A stretch of 64,000 bases of DNA from Acinetobacter sp. ANC 4648 (GTDB lineage Bacteria; Pseudomonadota; Gammaproteobacteria; Pseudomonadales; Moraxellaceae): the NCBI RefSeq assembly GCF_002135345.1, contig NZ_NEGI01000004.1:154891-218890 (forward strand), written 5' to 3'. The translations under genes and the position numbers were made by a program. This document shows positions 56,617-64,000 of the stretch, piece after piece (within the stretch, counting starts at the first letter, position 1; each line of letters begins with the position of its first letter). Under the pieces are notes generated by a model that did no database searches, was not told where the DNA came from, and was given only the letters and a program-made list of their open reading frames with translations.

Positions 56617-57471
56617 GTGTTTAATGAATATGAAATTCAAAGATATTTAGATGAAGATAAGTTATGTAAATTTATTGATGATAATGGATTGTATTTTAAT
56701 AGAATAAATAATTTCCCTTTGGATCCTACTGAAGGAGATGGTGAATATTTTGGAAAACTAGAGCAAGATATAGTCAAAGCATTATATCCTGAAATTGTTA
56801 AAGCATATGGGCATATGCCATACAATGATTTTGAAGAGCTTTCAAAGAAAAAAGCAAAAGAACTTCATGATTTAAATAAAAATTTTATTTTTATTCAAAG
56901 CTGGTTCCAAGATCGAAAAACTTCTATAGAGATGTGGAATGAGTATGCAAAATATCAGGATAATCCAAACTGTGCTTTAATTGTTACTGATACAATTAGC
57001 TTAGGTAATGCCATAGATTTACATTTCCCTATAGGCAATGCAATGAAGAAAGTTTCATATGTGATTGATAAATATATAGAGAGAGATAATATATTCACTA
57101 AAGAGAAAAAATTTACTCATGAAAAAGAATATAGATTGTCATTAGATTTAAAAGACTTAGGTTTATTTAACCCTACTTTACTTGAACTACTAAATTTTGA
57201 TGAAAATATTGTTGCAAGCTTTAGACATCAAAAAGCTACAAACCCTAGTTTAGGTCAATACTATAGAAACAATGGTATAGCATTAGAAAGCTCATTTTCT
57301 CCTAGGTCAAAAACAGGTTTTGTTGTAAATATTCCTATTAATAATTTTGTAAAAAAAATTTATATACCCAGCAAAGCAAGTGATAATTTTTTTGAATTGA
57401 TTGTTCGTAAATTGAAAGATAAAAATTATAATAATATTGAATGTATTAGATTGAATATTGATTCTGATTAA
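56617..57471 (+). CDS. DUF2971-like protein, 284 aa
   Basis: The N-terminus, LCKFIDDNGLYFNRINNFPL then DPTEGDG, and the central FIFIQSWFQDRKTSIEMWNE match the DUF2971 pattern (Ser-Trp-x(n)-Met-Trp). DUF2971 proteins are frequent in defence islands and are of unknown activity. The start codon is GTG with GAGG about 10 nt upstream. It ends before a terminator. Confidence 0.75.
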   Translation: MFNEYEIQRYLDEDKLCKFIDDNGLYFNRINNFPLDPTEGDGEYFGKLEQDIVKALYPEIVKAYGHMPYNDFEELSKKKAKELHDLNKNFIFIQSWFQDRKTSIEMWNEYAKYQDNPNCALIVTDTISLGNAIDLHFPIGNAMKKVSYVIDKYIERDNIFTKEKKFTHEKEYRLSLDLKDLGLFNPTLLELLNFDENIVASFRHQKATNPSLGQYYRNNGIALESSFSPRSKTGFVVNIPINNFVKKIYIPSKASDNFFELIVRKLKDKNYNNIECIRLNIDSD

Positions 57472-57510
57472 TCCTTGAATCCATCTTATATTTCCTATGA
57501 TTCATTCATA

Positions 57511-57537
57511 AAAAAACCGCATGAAAAGAGGTTTTTT
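57511..57537. terminator. Rho-independent terminator between convergent genes
   Basis: AAAAAACC and GGTTTTTT arms with an 11-base loop. It closes the DUF2971 operon on the plus strand and may also serve the large gene on the minus strand. Confidence 0.75.
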
Positions 57538-57663
57538 ATGAATGAAAATTGAAATTTATGCATCAAATTACGATTTAGGCTTATAGGTTATACTACGTTT
57601 AAATCTGCATAGCATGAACAGATCCCCCCAATTCAGTTTAAACAGTCTAGAAAGAACTAAGTT

Positions 57664-60600
57664 TTAAGCAGTAATCTTCCTAGAACGAACCAGATGTTCT
57701 CGAAGGTAGTAGGCTCGTGCAGAACCTGTTTCTACAAGCCCAGTCAAGAGCACGAGACAGATCTGATACATCTTACGACTAAGTATTCCTCGATTTTCTA
57801 CTTGCAAATATCTTGCAATAGACATTTCCAAATAGAAAGCAGTATTAACTTGCTTTGTAATTAACCCTGAATTAGCTCTGAATTTTTCCGCTAGAATTTG
57901 AATACCTTTATCAAAAAACAAATCATAAAAATGATATATCAGCGAAGATAAAGCCATAAAAACATGACTGTTATTTGAAGATTGCTTAGCAAACTCTAGT
58001 AAATGCTCAACACCTTTTTCCATACATTTTCTTTCACTTTCATGCCCTTGCCATGGAGTATCAGCATACAACTCCCCCCGTAGTAATTTATTCAAGTCAT
58101 TCTGAAGACCTTGATAAGGATCATTAACATCATTTATGGCAATCTTATGTAGTTCTGGCTCTATTATTTTCCATAATGACCATATAGCATCAAAATCATT
58201 TTCTTTCTCTGCAGCAACGTCAAATGATAATTTCACTGAATAAATAATACTTGGGGCCTTCAAACATCCAGAAATAATTAAATCTTTGAATAGTACAAAA
58301 CCGTTTATTTTCGAATGTATTAGCTGTTCAGTAAAACAAGATTGAATTTGCCATTTTATTTCATGATTCATTTTATCTTCATTACGAGAATGGTAATCCC
58401 TATATTCAGAATCAAAAATAAAATTAACTAATTTTAAAATTAAATCACCTTGCTTAGAATTTTTTGGATTCATAGGAATCATTAACATGGGTATATGTAG
58501 CAACCATGATGCATGATTTTCTAAACTAATATCATCTACAGAAAAACTAAATGTTCCTTCGAGCAATTGCTGGCGAAATTGTCTTAACTTTATCTCCCAT
58601 TTTTTCTGAGCTACTTCTCGCTCCTTATCTTTTAAATAATAAAACCTACTGCTTTCTTGTTCTTGAATTCGAAATTTAGCGTACTCAATTACACCATTTA
58701 AACAATTTTCTGCCAATTCTTCATCTATTGACCATAGGTAATCTCTTACTCCTTTAGCAGTTAAAGCACCAATATTATGGTTGCCATGTGTTAAAGCAGT
58801 AGCTAAAGCAAATTTCAGATTATTTGAGATTTCGGGCTCTAACTTTAATTCAAATAACTTAGGTAGAATGTATGCGCATGCACCATTGCCGAAATGAGAT
58901 TGATTATATCGAAATTCCACTTCTAGATTATCGGGGGATTCTATAACTGAACTTACAATAATCTCCAAGCACCATTCGATATCAACCGAAGATAGATCTT
59001 GAATATTATCTCGAATACAAACAACTGCTACAGTTTTTATGGCTTCGACTGCTAATTCTAAATAGTTTGATACTGGATTACTTTGTAAATCAGTCAATAA
59101 TTGCTTTGCAGCTTCTAATCCAGCTTCATATGAAGAAAAATATTCTTTTTTGAATTGTTTCTTTTCAAATAATTCTCTCGCCCATAAATTCAATCCAATT
59201 ATAGCGTTGTCAAAATCATGCTGTTCAATGAATGTTTGTTGATCTTGTTTTAAGTCCTCGGGTAGTTCCGAGGCATTCTGAAATAAAATCCGATTATTCT
59301 CTTTATCCTCAATAACTTGCCATTCTCTTGTATCTATTCTATTCGCCAGATACCTAACGTAGGTATCATCACTTGTAGATGCCTGCTTTTTTAAATTGTC
59401 TACAATTGGAAGTACGTCTTCTCTAAGATCAGAAAACTGAAGCTTATTTAATAATGTCTCTAGAGTTTCTTTTCTCCAAGGTCTAAGAGCTGATTTTTTT
59501 CGTTCCTCAATATATATATCTGTCATCACATCATTATTATAAGCATTAAACCAATGAAGTTGATTTTCTCCAGCTTCATGAACAAATCTACTTATATCAA
59601 TTAGATAGAACTCTGCAATACTTAATATAGGAAATACAGACTTCCTTACTTTATCTGAAAACCCTATAGCAACAGAGGCCAGTATTGCAGTGATTAAGAC
59701 TGATTTACTATTTTTTAATAAATAATTATAAATCCAGTCTATCTGATTGTTTTCTCCGCTATGTTCTACATAACTTATTAGCCAATTTTCTAAAGCCATG
59801 AGAGCACATTGCAACACATAAGGTATATTTGAATGCCCTCTATATCCCGACCAAAACTCTGTAGAAACAAATTGATCTATAGATGTTCCATCATCTAGAA
59901 CTAATTTTTCTAAATATATTTCATGGCCTTCTTTTCTAAGATATTCAATATACTTTTCTGTTGTAAAATTACAGAGTTCAAGAATAAAATCTAGTGCTTT
60001 TTTAGGGTGGTACTGTAATAAATACTGAAATGGTCCTTTTGCACTACTCGGTGCGAAAAAATCACGATTTTCATCTAGTCCGTATCGCTCATCACCACTA
60101 ATTCTTTCATATCTCGGCCAATTATCTGTTCTTTTTTGCTCAAGCACCCATTCATGCATTGCTAATTTCATTATAAAATCTGGGCGGAACTTACATAACA
60201 TTGGTACATGTATTCCAACTAAAGTTAGATTTGTTAACTGATCTACGTAACTCAATCGTCTAGGATTAACTTTAGATATAAATACATCTTGTACCATCAA
60301 CTGATCAAATTCTGCTTCTATTGTTGGAGATACTTTTAGTAAAACACTAATGATTTTTTTCCTACCACTTTTATTTTGGTAATCATCCTTTAAAGGCTCT
60401 AACAACCAAAGAGACAATAAACCAACGATTCTAGATTCTGTCGGGAGATCATCGTCAATGTTTATAACACTGCACCATTCATTCATTAATTCAATAATAT
60501 GATTATGGATAGATTTGCTTAACTCATTTCTAACTTCATAAATAAAATTAAATAGAGCTCCCCATCCTTTACCATAAGGTACTAAAAATAACGTCTGGAG

Positions 60601-62748
60601 TATTCCAGATTTCTTATCTAATGTGAGTAAATCTACAAAACTAGAATTTGGTTTTTGACAGGTAATTCTTAAAATAAAACAAAAACGAATCAATAAAGCA
60701 CAATCATTCTTAAGAAGATTGTCTTTCATCGATTGTAAAAATATATCTGGAGAATTATGCTGTAAAATCGCTGCAATAGTTTCATCTTTCCAGAAACTTT
60801 CAATATTATCAGTGATTAATAGATTCTCAACAAACTCGTAACTAGATTCATCAAATTGCAATCGACGGTATAACCACAATCTAAAAGCTCTACTGATAGC
60901 AGGTTCATTCCCTATAGCAGATAAAAATCCATCCAAATTGTCTATGTTATATTGATATTTCTCTTCAATAAATTCCTCTAATGCCCAATCCTCTAGTACA
61001 TCATGGGGTAAGCTGATTGTTGAATTATTTGGATCTCGATAAATTAAGTTATCTTCTTCAAGTTTGGATATTACTTCTGGATCAAATTGATCTGCGGAAA
61101 TACCAAACACCATTTTTTTTGCTCGTTGTGTCGCAATATCAATAAATGTTTTTCTACGTTTGAGCGGCATCCCATATTTCCGGTCTTGATCTTTAGCAAT
61201 AACTGAAGACCAAACATTCTTTCTAAAATCAATTTCAGTATCACCTGTTTGAAATTGTGCGCCGTTACTTATCGCACGAACAGCAATATCAATAAAAAAT
61301 GGTATCCGAAGAATCTCTACTAATGCATCATTTGATATTAATGTTTTAAGCTCAGGAATATGTTCACAAACTAGTTGCATTTGTTCCTCAGAAAAACCTT
61401 CAATGTTTACACTGGTAAAATTGATCTGATTTTGTTGCAAAAAGTTAAAACAAAGCAGTTGAAACGCGTAATCACGTCCTGTCGCAATGATGGTCCATCC
61501 TTCCTGTTGACGGATAAACTGAAGTAAATCAATAAATGCTTCTTGATGGTCAAGTTCTAAAATTTTTTCAATAGACTCAATAACTAGAATTTTCTTAGGA
61601 AGTAAAGAAAAATATCCCTCAATTTGACCTAAGGTTGAATTCATACCGATAGATGAGAAAACATCATTAAGATGAGTTCGGTCTAAGTCTTCAGCTCTAA
61701 GATAAAAAACTGGGACATCCTTACCTTTGCTTGAAATAAAATCTTTTACTATACCTGATTTCCCAGAACCTCTAGATCCTGTTACAAATACGAAATCACT
61801 TGTATCAAAAGCTACTGAAATTTCTAGTAAATAATCATCTCTACTAACATGAAAGCCTTGGATTTTATTTGAAATACCATCATAAATGTGACGTCCACGC
61901 TCTTGCAGTTTAAGAAAATCCATTTCAAAATTAACTTTAATATTAACTTGAAATAAATCTCTAACCAACTGAGGAATATTTTCAAGCGTTAGTGTTCCTG
62001 CATTCTGGTTATATTCCTGAACACACATAATGACTTTAGATAATATAAGTTCCGGTGATTCATTAGAATGACATTGAATAAGTGAACATAATAAGTGAGC
62101 AACTACCGAATGTTTAGCATCTAAATCAAAAGAAACTAGATAAAAAACTCGAAGAAATTCCCAAAACTGTTCGTCAGTTATTGCCTGACCACCATTAGCA
62201 TGATCTAACTGCTTTCTTAAAGCCTCTAACTTTTTTAGCTTTGCTGCACTAGTAAATCCTGTAGTATTTGATTTCTTAATAAAGTCTGATGCACTTGATG
62301 AATACCTAGCCCATTCTAAGAGTGGAAGCGTATTGGCTATATCTAACTTAGGAAGTGGTCCTGTGATTAAAGCAATCGCATCATTTTTTTTATCAAAAGA
62401 ATCCTTCTGGAAATCTTCCCATGCACTCTTTATAACATCTGAAAAAATAGAACTATTTTCATCACTTCCAATAGAGCCACTTATTGTTATTTCATGTTTT
62501 ATTTGAGCATATAATTTACTTTTATTACCCAATTTATCTGATGCGACTAAAACAAAATCATCAGTATTCGAACCATCATATTTATTTTGGAATTTTAGTT
62601 CTTGAGGCCTCATATTTTGAGACAAACATGGAACACAAGATTGAGTAAGTAGTGCGATAGCAAATGATGCTTGAACTCTAGTTTCAAAATTTACACCACC
62701 TCCACCTGTTGAAAATGGATTGCTTTGCTTTTTTGAGTCCAGACTCAT
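57664..62748 (-). CDS. Giant STAND/AAA-type NTPase with nuclease-like N-terminus, 1694 aa
   Basis: The N-terminal 130 residues resemble a PD-(D/E)xK nuclease of the Cap4/DUF4297 kind: GGGGVNFETRVQASFAIALL (Glu22), NTDDFVLV (Asp63/64) and YAQIKHEI (Gln82-x-Lys84), then AIALITGPLPK. Residues 300-430 are a P-loop NTPase: Walker A GSRGSGKS (324-331), Walker B KKILVIESIEKI (386-396) and a sensor-like IATGRDY (421-427). From about 600 on, the protein is a very long helical solenoid without recognised repeats, suited to ligand sensing. It follows the 353-aa gene by 84 bp on the same strand. The layout matches antiviral STAND (Avs-like) effectors, but no named type is claimed. Confidence 0.8.
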   Translation of the reverse strand: MSLDSKKQSNPFSTGGGGVNFETRVQASFAIALLTQSCVPCLSQNMRPQELKFQNKYDGSNTDDFVLVASDKLGNKSKLYAQIKHEITISGSIGSDENSSIFSDVIKSAWEDFQKDSFDKKNDAIALITGPLPKLDIANTLPLLEWARYSSSASDFIKKSNTTGFTSAAKLKKLEALRKQLDHANGGQAITDEQFWEFLRVFYLVSFDLDAKHSVVAHLLCSLIQCHSNESPELILSKVIMCVQEYNQNAGTLTLENIPQLVRDLFQVNIKVNFEMDFLKLQERGRHIYDGISNKIQGFHVSRDDYLLEISVAFDTSDFVFVTGSRGSGKSGIVKDFISSKGKDVPVFYLRAEDLDRTHLNDVFSSIGMNSTLGQIEGYFSLLPKKILVIESIEKILELDHQEAFIDLLQFIRQQEGWTIIATGRDYAFQLLCFNFLQQNQINFTSVNIEGFSEEQMQLVCEHIPELKTLISNDALVEILRIPFFIDIAVRAISNGAQFQTGDTEIDFRKNVWSSVIAKDQDRKYGMPLKRRKTFIDIATQRAKKMVFGISADQFDPEVISKLEEDNLIYRDPNNSTISLPHDVLEDWALEEFIEEKYQYNIDNLDGFLSAIGNEPAISRAFRLWLYRRLQFDESSYEFVENLLITDNIESFWKDETIAAILQHNSPDIFLQSMKDNLLKNDCALLIRFCFILRITCQKPNSSFVDLLTLDKKSGILQTLFLVPYGKGWGALFNFIYEVRNELSKSIHNHIIELMNEWCSVINIDDDLPTESRIVGLLSLWLLEPLKDDYQNKSGRKKIISVLLKVSPTIEAEFDQLMVQDVFISKVNPRRLSYVDQLTNLTLVGIHVPMLCKFRPDFIMKLAMHEWVLEQKRTDNWPRYERISGDERYGLDENRDFFAPSSAKGPFQYLLQYHPKKALDFILELCNFTTEKYIEYLRKEGHEIYLEKLVLDDGTSIDQFVSTEFWSGYRGHSNIPYVLQCALMALENWLISYVEHSGENNQIDWIYNYLLKNSKSVLITAILASVAIGFSDKVRKSVFPILSIAEFYLIDISRFVHEAGENQLHWFNAYNNDVMTDIYIEERKKSALRPWRKETLETLLNKLQFSDLREDVLPIVDNLKKQASTSDDTYVRYLANRIDTREWQVIEDKENNRILFQNASELPEDLKQDQQTFIEQHDFDNAIIGLNLWARELFEKKQFKKEYFSSYEAGLEAAKQLLTDLQSNPVSNYLELAVEAIKTVAVVCIRDNIQDLSSVDIEWCLEIIVSSVIESPDNLEVEFRYNQSHFGNGACAYILPKLFELKLEPEISNNLKFALATALTHGNHNIGALTAKGVRDYLWSIDEELAENCLNGVIEYAKFRIQEQESSRFYYLKDKEREVAQKKWEIKLRQFRQQLLEGTFSFSVDDISLENHASWLLHIPMLMIPMNPKNSKQGDLILKLVNFIFDSEYRDYHSRNEDKMNHEIKWQIQSCFTEQLIHSKINGFVLFKDLIISGCLKAPSIIYSVKLSFDVAAEKENDFDAIWSLWKIIEPELHKIAINDVNDPYQGLQNDLNKLLRGELYADTPWQGHESERKCMEKGVEHLLEFAKQSSNNSHVFMALSSLIYHFYDLFFDKGIQILAEKFRANSGLITKQVNTAFYLEMSIARYLQVENRGILSRKMYQICLVLLTGLVETGSARAYYLREHLVRSRKITA

Positions 62749-62832
62749 TCTGATCTTCCTTCAATAAATATATAACGCTATAAATTCATGATTATCATAG
62801 CTAATTAAGATAATTGAAACATGTGATAAAAG

Positions 62833-63894
62833 TTAAAGGCTTTTTCTCCTTTTATCATTCTTATAATGATTTTTTTCAAGTTCAATCCATATTTTTGCTT
62901 CCATATAAATATCTTCAATAAATAACGGCACTTGAGTGTCTTCCTGCTCATTATCAAGTAGTAAATGGAATCTAGCTGTAAAGTCATCCCAACTCTTAAT
63001 ATCAGAAATATAGGCATACGGACAAAGTTCAAGGAGATATCCAAGCCACCTCGACTTAGTAGCTTCCCAATGTCTAGTAGTCATTTCATTGTCAAATGGT
63101 TTATTAAAATTTAAGACTTCATACAAGCGTCTTTCAGAATGGATTTGATCTATATATGCACGATCTTCCTTAGATAATTTTTTAGCTTTTGTTCGTGCAT
63201 TCCGATAGATACTATCATTCGCTGGTCTAGACTCATGCTTTTTACATAACAATTGTTTTGTTTTCCTTAATTTATCTTCAGGAAATCTTTGCTCATGCAT
63301 AATAGCTATAGTTTGTAGAGGTCTTTGTTCACCAATTGATTCAACTCTCCTAAAACAAAATGCACACCAATCAATTTTAGGTCGGCGAGTATGAACTCTA
63401 TGATGCTCATCATCTTTCTTATCTAGTAGCTGACCCTTCGAAAAAAAATGAGTAATTTCATATATGAAATGTAAAAACTCAACGGCTTTTCTAAATTGTC
63501 GCGTATTTCCTATATTTTTAGTCAACCATACATCTTGATCTAATTTTAATGAATGAAGTTTATAAGTTTTATAAATCAGTTCGGAAAAATCGAAACACAT
63601 AAACTTATCAGTAAGCATTTCTGTTAGATTTCCTGTCACTCCTAAATCATATAAATCTTTTCTAATCATCGGAAATTGCTCAAGATAATAAATAAATTTT
63701 TCGGAAAATATTTCACAGAATAAAGGCAAAATATTTAACTTTCCGAAAGCTTTCGTACCTTGTTTAGCCACAGTAACTTTATTATTTTCTATCAAATTTT
63801 TAAGCTTTAAAAACTCGGCTTCACAATCAGCTAGACGAGCATCTCCATCTAAAATACCGTCTAAAAAAACATCAGAATATTGATCAAACGCCAC
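62833..63894 (-). CDS. Putative zinc-binding partner protein, 353 aa
   Basis: First gene of the two-gene operon. The N-terminal half is helical and has no known motif. The centre holds a likely zinc knuckle: WCAFCFRRVES (Cys177, Cys180) and LLCKKHESRPANDSIYRNAR (Cys217, His220). The C-x2-C...C-x2-H arrangement resembles a treble-clef or HNH-like finger, but the catalytic His of HNH enzymes is not evident. The start is GTG, with an AGGG ribosome site about 9 nt upstream. Only 106 bp of upstream DNA is in the window, so more genes may precede it. Confidence 0.7.
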   Translation of the reverse strand: MAFDQYSDVFLDGILDGDARLADCEAEFLKLKNLIENNKVTVAKQGTKAFGKLNILPLFCEIFSEKFIYYLEQFPMIRKDLYDLGVTGNLTEMLTDKFMCFDFSELIYKTYKLHSLKLDQDVWLTKNIGNTRQFRKAVEFLHFIYEITHFFSKGQLLDKKDDEHHRVHTRRPKIDWCAFCFRRVESIGEQRPLQTIAIMHEQRFPEDKLRKTKQLLCKKHESRPANDSIYRNARTKAKKLSKEDRAYIDQIHSERRLYEVLNFNKPFDNEMTTRHWEATKSRWLGYLLELCPYAYISDIKSWDDFTARFHLLLDNEQEDTQVPLFIEDIYMEAKIWIELEKNHYKNDKRRKSL

Positions 63895-64000
63895 TTATTC
63901 ATCCCTTTATAACTTGGAAATGCAATTTTCCGAAAAATCGCATAGAGCTAAAAAAAAATTAAAAATAATCTCAACTCATCTTTTTAACTAGATGAGTACT

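Noticed and set aside
57664..62748. Calling the giant protein a specific named Avs type
   Set aside because: The domain order fits the STAND defence group, but I could not match the N-terminal domain or the partner gene to one defined type from sequence reading alone.

Overview
The window looks like chromosomal DNA of an Acinetobacter (Gammaproteobacteria, Moraxellaceae). The base composition is AT-rich. The housekeeping genes (tkt divergent from metK, ruvC, nnr divergent from queG, bioB, FxsA, OsmC, YceI) and many small hypothetical proteins fit that genus. This is judged from gene content and protein style only; no database search was possible.

Region 1 (1-15,900) is mostly core: an amino-acid permease, an integrase scar, YceI, OsmC, transketolase, SAM synthetase, a YdhR-type protein that appears to use an ATT start, FxsA, RuvC, NAD(P)HX repair enzyme, QueG and BioB. 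Region 2 (16,150-19,900) is a wrecked D-amino-acid dehydrogenase locus. The 3' end of dadA lies at 16.2-16.4 kb and its 5' end at 19.49-19.63 kb. About 3 kb of foreign DNA separates them, including two fragments of a phage endolysin 3' end that bracket two cargo genes. A tandem glycine riboswitch still sits in front of the dead 5' fragment.

Region 3 (20,200-28,200) carries an acyl-CoA synthetase, a universal stress protein, a candidate lysozyme inhibitor, an initiator tRNA, and a secreted sphingomyelinase-family enzyme paired with a lipase-chaperone-like protein. Region 4 (28,600-42,550) is a catabolic block: DUF1302 outer-membrane protein, serine hydrolase, AraC regulator, and a seven-gene run (quinone oxidoreductase, TauD-type dioxygenase, beta-keto-acid cleavage enzyme, MFS transporter, DsbA-like, Rieske ferredoxin, YeiH-type exporter). 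A divergent two-subunit CoA-transferase follows. Similar tandem operator-like sequences face both transcription units, and a decayed IS5-family element lies between them. The set suggests oxidative desulfonation with sulfite export, beta-keto-acid cleavage to acetoacetate, and acetoacetate activation; the substrate is unknown.

Region 5 (42,868-55,273) is a decayed 12.4-kb prophage-like element bounded by a 45-46-bp direct repeat. A broken integrase sits at one end and a broken excisionase-like gene at the other. Its cargo is an arsenic operon (arsH, ACR3, arsR, divergent arsC), a holin/endolysin pair, tail-gene wrecks, a degraded HEPN-like locus and three small secreted proteins with near-identical signal peptides. 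Region 6 (55,354 to the window end) begins at a 3' fragment of tRNA-Ile(CAU), which marks the edge of a second integrated island. It carries a DUF2971 gene with an unknown partner. It also carries a two-gene operon: a 353-aa putative zinc-binding protein followed by a 1694-aa protein with a nuclease-like N-terminus, a STAND/AAA-type P-loop and a long helical C-terminus. That operon is the best candidate for an undescribed anti-phage system.
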